In this document: piece by piece, positions 1 through 9,463 of the stretch
Numbering within the stretch: position 1 is the stretch's first letter
Layout: each line of letters opens with the position of its first letter
Source: Bacillota bacterium
Lineage (GTDB): Bacteria; Bacillota; Sulfobacillia; JAJZYS01; JAJYTV01
Length of the DNA: 16,930 bases
Direction of reading: 5' to 3'
Assembly (NCBI GenBank): GCA_021806845.1
Contig: JAKAPV010000030.1
Location: forward strand, 1-16,930
Notes under the pieces: model-generated
Databases searched by the model: none
Told to the model about the DNA's origin: nothing
The model's input: only the letters and a program-made list of their open reading frames with translations
Position numbers and translations under genes: made by a program

Positions 1-1350
1 GCGCCGCATCACCTGGCCGACGAGGAAGCTCATCGCCTTCTCCTTGCCGGCGCGCAGGTCGGCCGCCGCCTTCCCGTTCTCCTGCAGCACGGCCCGCACC
101 TCCGCCCGCACCGCGTCGCGGTCGTCCAGGCGCACGAGGCCGAGCCGCTCCGCCGTCGCCTGCACCGTGCCGCCACCGGCCGCCAGCGCGGCGAGCACCT
201 CTTTCGCGGCCGCCTGCGTCAGCGCGCCCGATGCGATCTCGCGCAAGAGCGTCGCGAGTTCCTCGGGCGCCGCCTTCGGCGATGCGAAGTCGAACTGGCC
301 TTCGTTCTCGAGCCGCGCCATCTCCCCCGTGATCCACTTGGCCGCCTCGACGGGATCGGCGCCGGCGGCTGTCGCCGCGTCGAAATACTCGCCGCGCTGG
401 CGGTCCTCGGCGATCAGCCGGACCTGCTCGTCGGCGATCCCGGCTGCCCGCAGGGCGATCCGGCGCTGCACGGGCAGCGCCGGCAGATCCGCCCGCAGCG
501 CCGCGACGCGCTCTCGCGCGATCGCGAACGGGCGCAGGTCTGGTTCCGGGAAGTAGCGGTAGTCCTGCGCCTCCTCCTTCGAGCGCTGCTGGAAGGTCGC
601 CCCCTTGGGGTCATCCCAGCCGCGCGTCTCCTGCGTGACGTGCCCGCCCTGGCGGTAGATCTCCTCCTGGCGGTGCGCCTCGTAGGCGAGCGCGCGCTCG
701 AGGAAGCGGAAGGAGTTCATGTTCTTGATCTCGACCCGCGGATTCAGCGCGTCGCTGCCCGCGGGGCGGATCGAGATGTTGGCGTCCGCGCGCACCGAGC
801 CCTCCTCCATGCGGGCGTCCGTCACACCGAGATAGAGCGCGATCCTGCGGATCTCCTCCCAGTAGGCGCGCGCGTCCTGCGCGGAGCGGAGGTCCGGCTC
901 CGAGACGATCTCGAGCAGCGGCACGCCGGCGCGGTTGAAGTCGACGACCGCTCTCCCCGCCTCGTGCTGCAGCTTGCCCGCGTCCTCTTCGAGCTGGACG
1001 CGCGCGACCCGGACGACACCGCCGCCCGGCAGCTCCACACGGCCGCGCTGGCCGATCGGCTCGTCGAGCTGCGAGATCTGGTAGCCCTTCGGCAGGTCCG
1101 GGTAGAAGTAGTTCTTGCGGTCGAACTTGCTGCGCTCCGCGATCTCGCACCCGAGCCCGAGCGCCACGCGGATCGCCGCTTCGACGGCCGCCGCGTTCGG
1201 CACGGGCAGGGCGCCCGGCAGCCCGAGGCAGACGGGGCAGACGTGCGTATTGGGCGGCGCGCCGAACTCGTTTTTGCAGGCGCAGAACATCTTTGTGCGC
1301 GTTCCGAGCTCGATGTGGACCTCAAGGCCGATGACCGTTTCAAAGTCCAT
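1..1350 (-). CDS. gatB: Aspartyl/glutamyl-tRNA amidotransferase subunit B (C-terminus cut by window edge)
   Basis: GatB is the kinase/tRNA-binding subunit of GatCAB. This cytosolic complex converts misacylated Glu-tRNA(Gln) and Asp-tRNA(Asn) to Gln-tRNA and Asn-tRNA, using ammonia released by GatA. The frame is open from an ATG at 1350 to base 1, giving 450 codons. The usual length is about 475 residues, so roughly 25 C-terminal residues lie outside the window. Visible are the N-terminal VIGLEVHIEL motif, a complete zinc site (FCAC followed by CPVC near residues 25-40), the KNYFYPDLPKGYQISQ block, EEDAGK, FNRAGVPLLEIVSEPD, EEGSVRADANISI and EIKNMNSF. The tail region is the helical YqeY/GatB domain. 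The start ATG shares one base with the gatA stop (TGATG), so translational coupling is likely. The identification is secure. Confidence 0.97.
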   Translation of the reverse strand, partial: MDFETVIGLEVHIELGTRTKMFCACKNEFGAPPNTHVCPVCLGLPGALPVPNAAAVEAAIRVALGLGCEIAERSKFDRKNYFYPDLPKGYQISQLDEPIGQRGRVELPGGGVVRVARVQLEEDAGKLQHEAGRAVVDFNRAGVPLLEIVSEPDLRSAQDARAYWEEIRRIALYLGVTDARMEEGSVRADANISIRPAGSDALNPRVEIKNMNSFRFLERALAYEAHRQEEIYRQGGHVTQETRGWDDPKGATFQQRSKEEAQDYRYFPEPDLRPFAIARERVAALRADLPALPVQRRIALRAAGIADEQVRLIAEDRQRGEYFDAATAAGADPVEAAKWITGEMARLENEGQFDFASPKAAPEELATLLREIASGALTQAAAKEVLAALAAGGGTVQATAERLGLVRLDDRDAVRAEVRAVLQENGKAAADLRAGKEKAMSFLVGQVMRR

Positions 1351-2759
1351 CAGCGCACCGCCTCCTCGAGTGCTCCCGCTGCGCGCAGCAGCACGTCCTC
1401 CCGCAGCGGCGCGGCCATCAGCTGCAGCCCGACCGGCAGGCCGTCCGCGGGACGGCCCGGCAGCGAGATCGCGCAGAGGCCCGCGAGGTTCGCAGGAATG
1501 GTGAGGGCGTCTGCCATGTACATCGCCAGGGGGTCCGCCGTGTTGGCACCGAATGCGAACGCCGTCGTGGGCGTCGTGGGCGTGAGCAGCACGTCCACCT
1601 CGGAGAATGCCGCCGCGAACTCCGCTCGCAGCAGGGTGCGCAGCTTCTGCGCCCGCAGGTAGTAGGTGTCGTAGTAGCCCGCGGAGAGCACGAACGTGCC
1701 GAGCAGGATGCGGCGCTTCACCTCGGGGCCGAAGCCCTCGCCGCGCGAGCGGCGATATGCCTCGATCAGGTCCTCCTCCTGGGCGCGCGGCCCGTAGCGC
1801 ATGCCGTCGAAGCGCGCGAGGTTCGAGGACGCCTCAGCCGGGGCGATACCGTAGTAGGCGTCGAGCGCGTAGGAGGTGTGCGGAAGGCGCACCTCGCGGC
1901 GCTCGAGGCCCTGCGCCTGCAGGAGGTCCGCAGCGCGCAGCACCTCGTCGCGCACCGCCGGCGCCACGCCCTCCGCGAGGTACTCGGGAGGGACACCGAA
2001 GCGCAAACCCTTCGCCCCGCGGGAGATCTCCTGCAGGTAGTCCGGGACCGGCGCGTCGAGCGACGTCTGGTCGCGGGGGTCGCGGCCGGCGATCGCGCCC
2101 AGCACCACCGCCGCGTCGCCCACGTCCTGCGTCAGGGTGCCGATCTGGTCGAGCGAGGACGCAAAGGCGATCAGCCCGTAGCGACTGACGCGGCCATAGC
2201 TCGGCTTGAGGCCGACGCAGCCGCAGAAGGCGGCCGGCTGGCGCACGGAGCCGCCCGTCTCGGAACCGAGCGCGTAGTGGCAAAAGCCTGCCGCCACCGC
2301 GACGGCCGAGCCGCCGGAGCTCCCGCCGGGAACCCGCGACGGGTCGACGGGGTTGCGCGAGGGGCCGTAGGCAGACCACTCGGTCGAGGAGCCCATGGCG
2401 AACTCGTCGAGGTTTGTCTTGCCCAGGAGGAGCGCGCCTTCGGCGTCGAGGCGCTCCACGGCTGTGGCGGAATAGGGCGGCAAGTAGCCTTCGAGGATGC
2501 GCGAGGCGGCTGTCGTACGCACGCCGCGCGTCACGATATTGTCCTTCGCCGCGTACGGAATGCCGTAGAGGGGCCCCGCGTCCTTCGGGCGGCGCTTTTG
2601 CACGTCCTCGGCGGCCGCGCGTGCGTCGTCGAGCAGCGTGAGAAAGCTGTGCAGCTCCCCTTCGCGAGCCTCGATCGCATCGAGCGCGCCGTCGACGAGC
2701 GCGGCGCTCGTCACCTCGCCGCGCTGCAGGCGGGCGGCAGCTTCCCGCAGCGTCTCCAT
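1350..2759 (-). CDS. gatA: Aspartyl/glutamyl-tRNA amidotransferase subunit A
   Basis: GatA is the glutaminase subunit of GatCAB, from the amidase-signature family. It hydrolyses glutamine and passes ammonia to GatB. The protein is 469 residues, normal for the family. The Ser-cisSer-Lys triad can be placed at Lys72 (YAAKDN), Ser147 (in PGGSSGGSA) and Ser171 (in GSETGGSVRQP). Spacings of 75 and 24 residues match those of characterised GatA. The LLGKTNLDEFAMGSS and GLKPSYGRVSRYGL blocks are also present. The frame stays open upstream of the chosen ATG, but that stretch overlaps gatC and is not homologous. The ATG at 2759 shares its first base with the gatC stop (TGATG), and the stop overlaps the gatB start in the same way. 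It is a central member of a gatCAB operon. Confidence 0.97.
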   Translation of the reverse strand: METLREAAARLQRGEVTSAALVDGALDAIEAREGELHSFLTLLDDARAAAEDVQKRRPKDAGPLYGIPYAAKDNIVTRGVRTTAASRILEGYLPPYSATAVERLDAEGALLLGKTNLDEFAMGSSTEWSAYGPSRNPVDPSRVPGGSSGGSAVAVAAGFCHYALGSETGGSVRQPAAFCGCVGLKPSYGRVSRYGLIAFASSLDQIGTLTQDVGDAAVVLGAIAGRDPRDQTSLDAPVPDYLQEISRGAKGLRFGVPPEYLAEGVAPAVRDEVLRAADLLQAQGLERREVRLPHTSYALDAYYGIAPAEASSNLARFDGMRYGPRAQEEDLIEAYRRSRGEGFGPEVKRRILLGTFVLSAGYYDTYYLRAQKLRTLLRAEFAAAFSEVDVLLTPTTPTTAFAFGANTADPLAMYMADALTIPANLAGLCAISLPGRPADGLPVGLQLMAAPLREDVLLRAAGALEEAVR

Positions 2760-3049
2760 CAGGCGTCCTCCCGCATGCCAGGCACGATCAGGTAGCGGCC
2801 GTCCAGTTCGGCGGCGCAGCCGAGGCCGTCCTCGACCGGCAGGCTCTCGCGCGGCTGGTCGGTCCGCAGTCCCTCGTCGCCCTGGATCGGCCAAAAGGTC
2901 GCCTCGACCTGCGAGAGGTCGAGCTCCTGCAGCCGTTCGACGTGGTGCAGGATCACGTGCAGGTCCCGCTCCAGCCGCTGCGCCTCGCCTTCCTCCAGGC
3001 GCAGGCGCGCCAGCGCCGCCAGCTTCGGCACGATCTTGTCGTCTCTCAC
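2759..3049 (-). CDS. gatC: Aspartyl/glutamyl-tRNA amidotransferase subunit C
   Basis: GatC is the small scaffold subunit that wraps around GatA and holds the GatA-GatB complex together. I start it at a GTG (3049-3047) rather than at the ATG further upstream. An AGGAGGGG ribosome binding site precedes the GTG at a suitable distance, and the resulting 96-residue protein matches the usual GatC length and N-terminus (KIVPKLAALARLRLEEGE). The helical hairpin, the Leu-rich LHVILHHVERLQELD stretch and the extended C-terminal tail containing LRTDQPRESL are typical. It is the first gene of gatCAB. A hairpin lies between it and the upstream transporter ATPase gene, so transcription may be partly separate from that gene. 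Confidence 0.93.
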   Translation of the reverse strand: MRDDKIVPKLAALARLRLEEGEAQRLERDLHVILHHVERLQELDLSQVEATFWPIQGDEGLRTDQPRESLPVEDGLGCAAELDGRYLIVPGMREDA

Positions 3050-3074
3050 GCGCAAATCCCCTCCTACGTAGCAA

Positions 3075-3096
3075 GGGCACCGCACGCGCGGTGCCC
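3075..3096 (-). terminator. GC-rich hairpin after the transporter ATPase pair
   Basis: A perfect 9-bp inverted repeat (GGGCACCGC / GCGGTGCCC, 4-nt loop) sits in the short gap between the second ATPase gene and gatC. On the minus strand it is followed by TTGCTACG rather than a clean U-tract. It could be a weak terminator or attenuator limiting read-through into gatCAB, or an mRNA-stabilising hairpin. The stem is directly visible; its function is inferred. Confidence 0.5.
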
Positions 3097-3113
3097 CCTG
3101 TCTGCCGGACCTC

Positions 3114-4117
<1,004 letters not shown>

Positions 4118-4121
<4 letters not shown>

Positions 4122-5113
4122 GACGCCTCAGCCTCCTTGCGCACGCGCTCCGACGGCGGGATGATGCAGCGCGCGATCGCGCCCTCCCCGACGTCCACAA
4201 GCGGCGGCTCCGCTTCGAGACAGCGCGCCTCGGCATACGGGCAACGCGGCGCGAACCGGCAGCCCGTCGGCATGTGCAGCGGGTTCGGCACGACACCCGG
4301 GATCACGTGGAGACGGCCCGACGGCTGGTCGAGGCGCGGGATCGAATTAAGCAGGCCCTCGGTATACGGGTGGTAGGGCCGGCGGAACAGCGTCTTGACG
4401 TCCGCCGCCTCCACGACCTTGCCCGCGTACATAACCACGACCCGCTGCGCCATCTCTGCGACGACGCCCAGGTCGTGCGTGATGATGATGATCGACATGC
4501 CGAACTGATCCTTGAGTTCCTTCATGAGTTCCAGGATCTGCGCCTGGATCGTCACGTCGAGCGCCGTCGTCGGCTCGTCCGCGATCAGCAGCTTGGGGTT
4601 GCACGCCAGCGCCATCGCGATCATCACCCGCTGGCGCATGCCGCCTGACATCTGGTGCGGGAACTCCTTCGCGCGGCGCTCCGGCAGCGGAATGCCTACG
4701 CGGCGGAGCATCTCGATCGACTTGTCGAGAGCGTCCTTCTTCGAAAGGCGCTGGTGCAGGATCAAAGACTCTGCAATCTGCGTCCCGACCGTGTAGACGG
4801 GATTGAGCGAGGTCATCGGCTCCTGAAAGATCATCGAGATGTCGTCACCGCGGATCTGGCGCATCTCGGCCTCGCTGGCCTTCACCAGGTCCTTGCCCCG
4901 GAAGACGATCTCGCCGCCTGCGATATGGCCGGGCCTGCTGATCAGACGCATGATGGAAAGCGCTGAAACACTTTTGCCGCATCCCGACTCGCCAACGATG
5001 CCTAGCGTTTCGCCTTCTTCGACGTGAAAGGACACACCGTCGACTGCTTTGACAAGGCCTTCGTCTGTCGGGAACTCAGTGTGGAGATCCGTGACGCGCA
5101 GGAGGTCCGCCAA
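4118..5113 (-). CDS. Oligopeptide/dipeptide ABC transporter ATP-binding protein (OppD/DppD type)
   Basis: This is the partner ATPase of the same peptide-type importer. Motifs are Walker A GESGCGKSVSALSIM, Q-loop MIFQEPMTSLNPVYTVG, signature MSGGMRQRVMIAMAL, Walker B LLIADEPTTALD and H-loop ITHDLGVVAEMAQ. A C-terminal CRFAPRCPYAEARC cluster follows. I choose a TTG start at 5113-5111 because AGGGGG lies about 7 nt upstream and the product (331 residues) begins with the conserved LLRVTDLHTEF. An ATG at 5155 would add 14 residues without a good ribosome binding site. The gene lies 67 bp after ligA. A TTGACG in that region could be a -35 box, but I see no convincing -10. No permease or binding-protein genes are in the window. 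Confidence 0.92.
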
Positions 5114-5180
5114 ACCTGTTCCCCCTTCAATGCAGCACCTACTGAACATGACCAATTTGTTGTTATTCGTTCAGGACGCG

Positions 5181-7184
5181 TCAATTCCTCTCTCTTTCAG
5201 TGGCCATCAGGGCGCCAAATTCCGCTTCGGATAGCACCCGGATACCGAGCGAGTCGGCCCTTGCCAATTTCGATCCGGCTGCTTCTCCGGCCACGACGAG
5301 CGTCGTGCGCCGCGTGATGTCCGACTCGACGCGGGCACCGAGCGCGCGTGACCGCTGCTGCGCCTCCTGCCGGGGTACCGAGAGCGTTCCCGTGAAGACG
5401 ACCACCTCGCCCGCCAGCGGGCCATCGAGGTGCCCTCGGGGCGCCTCGCCCCCGAGAACGAAGCCAAGCTGCGCGAGCGACCCGAGCAGCCGCTCGCCGA
5501 CCGCTCCGTGGAAGAAGCGGTAGACGCTTTGCGCGATCACGGGGCCGACTCCCGGCACGTCCGACAGCTCCTCCTGGCCCGCCTGGCCGATCGCTGGAAG
5601 GCTGCCGAAGCGCTCTACCAGGAGTTCCGCGGCGCGCTCACCGACATGCGGTACGCCGAGCGCGAAGAGGATGCGCGCCGGCGGCCGTGTGCGCGCAGCG
5701 GCGAGTCCCGCGGCGAGCTTCGCTGCGGACTTTTCGCCGAACCGCGGGAGTTGCGCGAGGTCTTCCTCGCGCAGGCGGAAGAGGTCCTCCGGCTGCTGCA
5801 CGAGCCCGTGTGCGAGCAGGAGATCGACCGTGCGGGGGCCGAGGCCGTCCACGTCCAAAGCGCCGCGGCCGCCGATGTGGATCAGCCATTCGCGCAGCTG
5901 CGCCGGACATGCCGTGTTGACGCAGCGCCGCGCGGCCTCCCCCTCGCGGCGCACCGCCTCGCCGCCGCAGATAGGACAGACGCTGGGAAATTCGTACGCG
6001 GGGCGGAGGTAATGCTCGTCATCGGCAATCACCCCGATCACTTCCGGGATGATCTCCCCCGCCTTGCGTACGCGCACCGTGTCGCCGATGCGGATGTCCC
6101 GCTGCGCGATCAGGTCTTCGTTGTGCAAGGACGCCCGCTGGACGGTCGTGCCGGCCAGGCGCACCGGCCGCAGGATCGCGGTCGGCGTGAGCGCCCCCGT
6201 CCGCCCGACCTGCACCTCGATGCCGAGCAGCTCCGTCGCCGCCTCCTCCGCGGGGAACTTGTAGGCGATGGCGCTGCGCGGCGCCTTCTGCGTCGCGCCC
6301 AGCGACTGCGCGAGTTGCAGGTCCTCGAGCTTGACGACGAGCCCGTCCGTCGCGTAGGGCAGTTCGTCGCGCAGCGCTGCGAAGCGCTCCGTCTCCGCGA
6401 TCACCTCGTCGATCGACGCGCAGTGCCGCCGGATCGGGTTGACGGGCAGGCCGGCCTGCGCGAGCAGCGCGAGGGCGTCGCTCTGCGTGCCGGGGACGCC
6501 GCCGCGCCGCACCTCGTAGCAGAAGAGTTCGAGCGCCCTGCCCGCCGTCACGCCGGGATCCATCTGGCGCAGGGACCCGGCCGCGGCGTTGCGCGGGTTC
6601 GCGAAGGGTGCCTCCCCCGCCGCGGCGCGGGCGGCGTTCAGCGCCTCGAATGCCGGGCGCGGCATGTAGATCTCGCCGCGCACCTCGAAGGCGCCCGGAT
6701 GCGCTCCGCGCAGCCGGCGCGGCACGGACGCGATCACCCGCACGTTCTGCGTGACGTCCTCTCCGACGCTGCCATCGCCGCGCGTGGCACCCTGGCGCAG
6801 CTCCCCGTCCTCATAGCGCAGCACGACGGTGAGCCCGTCGATCTTCGGTTCGACGACGTAGGCCACCTCGGCCCCGCCCGCGTCCTTGCGCACGCGCCGG
6901 TCGAACTCTCTCAAGTCGTCCGCGTCCATCGCGTTCTGCAGAGAGAGGAGCGGCGGGTCGTGCTGCACCGGCTGGAACTTGCCGGCTGCGCGCGCGCCCA
7001 CGCGGCGGGAGGGCGAATGCTCGTCGCCCATCTCGGGATGGCGCGCCTCGAGGGCAACGAGCTCGCGCATCAGCGCGTCGTACTCCGCATCGGAGACGCT
7101 GGGCGCGTCCAAGACGTGGTACTCCTCAAAGAGCCGCGTCAGGAGCGTGCGCAGCGCGAGGATCCTCTCCTGCTCCCCGTCCAT
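5181..7184 (-). CDS. ligA: NAD-dependent DNA ligase LigA
   Basis: LigA seals nicks during replication and repair using NAD+. The protein is 667 residues, normal for the family. In order it shows the Ia domain with the NAD-binding YHVLDAPSVSDAEYD region; the adenylation domain with the nucleophile Lys114 in VEPKIDG; TRGDG and EVRGEIYM; and DGLVVKLEDL. An OB-fold follows (VGRTGALTPTA, KAGEIIPEV). The zinc finger is Cys403, Cys406, Cys421 and Cys426. Next come helix-hairpin-helix repeats, and a C-terminal BRCT domain from about residue 588 (GEVVVFTGTLSVPR). All expected catalytic and zinc residues are present. The ATG shares one base with the pcrA stop (TGATG), and GGTGGAG inside the end of pcrA can serve as its ribosome binding site. 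pcrA-ligA pairing is common in Firmicutes. Confidence 0.97.
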   Translation of the reverse strand: MDGEQERILALRTLLTRLFEEYHVLDAPSVSDAEYDALMRELVALEARHPEMGDEHSPSRRVGARAAGKFQPVQHDPPLLSLQNAMDADDLREFDRRVRKDAGGAEVAYVVEPKIDGLTVVLRYEDGELRQGATRGDGSVGEDVTQNVRVIASVPRRLRGAHPGAFEVRGEIYMPRPAFEALNAARAAAGEAPFANPRNAAAGSLRQMDPGVTAGRALELFCYEVRRGGVPGTQSDALALLAQAGLPVNPIRRHCASIDEVIAETERFAALRDELPYATDGLVVKLEDLQLAQSLGATQKAPRSAIAYKFPAEEAATELLGIEVQVGRTGALTPTAILRPVRLAGTTVQRASLHNEDLIAQRDIRIGDTVRVRKAGEIIPEVIGVIADDEHYLRPAYEFPSVCPICGGEAVRREGEAARRCVNTACPAQLREWLIHIGGRGALDVDGLGPRTVDLLLAHGLVQQPEDLFRLREEDLAQLPRFGEKSAAKLAAGLAAARTRPPARILFALGVPHVGERAAELLVERFGSLPAIGQAGQEELSDVPGVGPVIAQSVYRFFHGAVGERLLGSLAQLGFVLGGEAPRGHLDGPLAGEVVVFTGTLSVPRQEAQQRSRALGARVESDITRRTTLVVAGEAAGSKLARADSLGIRVLSEAEFGALMATERERN

Positions 7185-9328
7185 CAGGGCTCCACCTTCT
7201 CCAGGCCGGCATAGCGCGCGAGCAGGCGTCGCATGCCCGCACCCGGGAACGCGACGGTGATCTCCTCCTCGTCTCCGCTCTGGCGCACCTGCACGACGGT
7301 ACCTTCCCCAAACTCGCGGTGGCGCACGTGGTCCCCAGCCGCGACGTGGCTGCTCGGGCGCCCGAGGTAGCTCGAGACCGCCATCCTTCTGCCGGGCGGC
7401 AGCGCGTGCTCGGCCCCGCCGCCGAGCACCGCCTCCTCGGAGGCCTCGCGCGGCACGTCCTGCAGGAAGCGCGACGACACGCTCGGCACCGTCTCGCCGC
7501 GGCGCTGGCGCCGCAGCGCCCGCATCAGCCAGAGTTCCTTGCGCGCGCGCGTCACCCCGACGTAGAAGAGCCGCCGCTCCTCCTCGAGCTCGCGCTCCTC
7601 GAAGGCGGCCCGCGCGTGCGGCAGGAGTCCTTCCTCCATGCCGGTCAGGAAGACGCAGTCGAATTCGAGTCCCTTCGCGGCGTGCAGCGTCATGACGCTC
7701 ACGCGGCCGTCGGCGTCGTCCGCCTCGTCGATGTCGCTCAGAAGCGCGACCTTTGCGAGGAAGTCCTCGAGCAGCGGGCTCTCGCCCTCCGCCTCGCGCG
7801 CCTTGTTGATCAGCGACTCGACGTTCTCCGCCCGGCTCTGCGCCTCGACCGTGCCCTCGAGCCGCAGCGCCGCGAGGAAGCCGGAGCGCTCAGCGACCTC
7901 CTCGACGAGGCGCGAGACCGGGATCGACTCCTTGGCGGTGCGCAGGTCCGCGATCAGATCGAGCAGGGCAGTGAGGTCGCGCGCCTTCTTTCCCCCGAGC
8001 TCCTCCGCAACCGTGCGCGCCGCCTGCAGGTCCGGAACGCCGGTGCGCGCCGCGACCTCCTCGATGCGCTCGAGCGTCGCGGTCCCGAGCCCGCGCTTCG
8101 GCACGTTGAGCGCCCTGCGGAACGCGAGGTCGTCGCGCTCGTTCAGGATCAGCCGCAGATAGGCGATCAGGTCCTTGATCTCCCTGCGCTCGTAGAAGCG
8201 CAGGCCGCCCACCAGACGGTAGGGGATCGCGTGGCGGATCAGCGCCTCTTCGTGGCTGCGGGACTGGGCGTTCGTGCGGTAGAGCACCGCGACCTCGCTG
8301 AGCGGGATCTTCGCGCGCATCGCCTCGATGCGCCGCACCACCCACTCGCTCTCCTGCCACTCGTCCTGCGCGACGGCCACCTTGACGCGCTCGCCTTCGC
8401 CGAGCGCGGACCAGAGCTCCTTCTCACGCCGCAGACGGTTCGGGCGGATGAGCGCGTTCGCCGTCTTCAGGATGTTCTCGGTGGACCGGTAATTCTCCGT
8501 CAGGAGCACGACGCGCGCCCGCGGATAGTCCTTCTCGAATTCGAGGATGTTGCGGATGTCGGCGCCGCGCCAGCCGTAGATCGACTGGTCCGGGTCGCCG
8601 ACGACGGCGAGGTTCTGCCGCGACCCGGCCAAGGCCCGCACCCAGCGGTACTGCGCGAGGTTCGTGTCCTGGTACTCGTCCACGAGCAGGTGGCGAAACC
8701 GGTTCTGCCAGTACTCGCGAACCTCCGCGTCTTCCTCCAGGAGCCGCACGACGAAGCCGATCAGGTCGTCGAAGTCGAGCGCTCCCAGCTCGTGCAGCCG
8801 CTCCTGGTACGCTTCGAACACGCGGGCCACCTGCTCCTCGAAAAAGCCGCCCTCGGCGCGCACGTCGGCCGGACCCAAGAGCTCGTTCTTCGCCTTCGAG
8901 ATCCGGTGCAGCATGCCGGCCGGCGGGTAGCGCTTCTCGTCGAGGTTCATGCGTCCCAGCACCTGGCGCATCACCTGCAGCTGGTCCTGGGTGTCGTAGA
9001 TGGCGAAGTCCCGCGGATAGCCAAGGCGGTCGGCCTCGCGCCGCAGGATGCGCGCCGATGCCTGGTGGAAGGTCATGATCCACAGCCGCTGCGCCGCATG
9101 CGGCACGCGGCGCGCGACGCGGGAGCGCATCTCCTGCGCGGCCTTGTTCGTGAACGTGATCGCCAGGATCTCTTCCGGCCGTGCCGCACCGGACTCCAAG
9201 AGATGCGCGAGGCGCTCCGTGAGCGCCCGCGTCTTGCCCGACCCCGCTCCCGCCAAAATCAGCAGCGGTCCCTCGCCGTGCAAAACGGCTTCGCGCTGTG
9301 CCTCGTTGAGTCCATCAAGCATGCTCAT
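7184..9328 (-). CDS. pcrA: ATP-dependent DNA helicase PcrA (UvrD/Rep family)
   Basis: PcrA is a superfamily 1 3'-5' helicase used in nucleotide-excision repair, recombination control and rolling-circle replication. The 714-residue length fits PcrA. Visible are the Q-motif LNEAQREAV, Walker A AGAGSGKT (Lys32), motif Ia TFTNKAAQEM, motif Ib MTFHQ (more often TFHS), motif II VDEYQDTN near 216-223, motif III YGWRGAD, motif IV TENYRST, motif V VSVMTLHAAKGLEFD and motif VI VGVTRARKELW. The C-terminus (GDHVRHREFGEGTVVQV ... LLARYAGLEKV) is the Tudor-like tail of Gram-positive PcrA, which favours PcrA over UvrD. No ribosome binding site precedes the ATG at 9328. Instead a -10 box sits directly upstream, so the mRNA may be leaderless. 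A second in-frame ATG follows two codons later. Confidence 0.96.
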   Translation of the reverse strand: MSMLDGLNEAQREAVLHGEGPLLILAGAGSGKTRALTERLAHLLESGAARPEEILAITFTNKAAQEMRSRVARRVPHAAQRLWIMTFHQASARILRREADRLGYPRDFAIYDTQDQLQVMRQVLGRMNLDEKRYPPAGMLHRISKAKNELLGPADVRAEGGFFEEQVARVFEAYQERLHELGALDFDDLIGFVVRLLEEDAEVREYWQNRFRHLLVDEYQDTNLAQYRWVRALAGSRQNLAVVGDPDQSIYGWRGADIRNILEFEKDYPRARVVLLTENYRSTENILKTANALIRPNRLRREKELWSALGEGERVKVAVAQDEWQESEWVVRRIEAMRAKIPLSEVAVLYRTNAQSRSHEEALIRHAIPYRLVGGLRFYERREIKDLIAYLRLILNERDDLAFRRALNVPKRGLGTATLERIEEVAARTGVPDLQAARTVAEELGGKKARDLTALLDLIADLRTAKESIPVSRLVEEVAERSGFLAALRLEGTVEAQSRAENVESLINKAREAEGESPLLEDFLAKVALLSDIDEADDADGRVSVMTLHAAKGLEFDCVFLTGMEEGLLPHARAAFEERELEEERRLFYVGVTRARKELWLMRALRRQRRGETVPSVSSRFLQDVPREASEEAVLGGGAEHALPPGRRMAVSSYLGRPSSHVAAGDHVRHREFGEGTVVQVRQSGDEEEITVAFPGAGMRRLLARYAGLEKVEP

Positions 9329-9334
9329 AGCTAT

Positions 9335-9340
9335 AGTATA
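9335..9340 (-). promoter_or_regulatory. Candidate -10 box of a leaderless pcrA promoter
   Basis: TATACT on the minus strand ends six bases before the pcrA ATG, which would place the transcription start on the A of the start codon. No convincing -35 hexamer is present; the expected position (9358-9363) holds CGTTCA inside an inverted repeat. The -10 match and the absent ribosome binding site are visible. Leaderless transcription is inferred. Confidence 0.5.
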
Positions 9341-9357
9341 AGGATCTGGGCGGCGCC

Positions 9358-9376
9358 TGAACGAACCAATCGTTCA
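9358..9376. repeat. Inverted repeat overlapping the pcrA -35 position
   Basis: A perfect 7-bp inverted repeat (TGAACGA / TCGTTCA, 5-nt centre) lies between pcrA and uppP and covers the expected -35 region of the pcrA promoter. It contains GAAC-N5-GTTC. This resembles the Gram-positive LexA (Cheo) box GAAC-N4-GTTC but has one base too many in the centre. It may be an operator; no regulator can be assigned. Confidence 0.35.
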
Positions 9377-9463
9377 TGTGTTCGCGGTTAAGTTTGGCTG
9401 AATGGGCAGGATGCGCCGCAGGTCGCGCGAAAGCAGTATGCGACACGCCGCGTTCGGCAGATA

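Noticed and set aside
5113..5190. Promoter for the transporter ATPase pair (TTGACG at 5184-5179)
   Set aside because: No acceptable -10 hexamer at 16-18 bp spacing; left out as a feature.
5430..7214. Long plus-strand open frame (594 codons) opposite ligA
   Set aside because: Arg/Ala/His/Val-rich antisense shadow of ligA in high-GC DNA; no family motifs and no ribosome binding site, while ligA on the other strand is complete.
9358..9376. Canonical LexA (Cheo) box upstream of pcrA
   Set aside because: The half-sites are separated by five bases rather than four, so I list it only as an inverted repeat.
7319..9391. Long plus-strand open frame (690 codons) opposite pcrA
   Set aside because: Antisense shadow with biased composition; pcrA motifs are intact on the minus strand.
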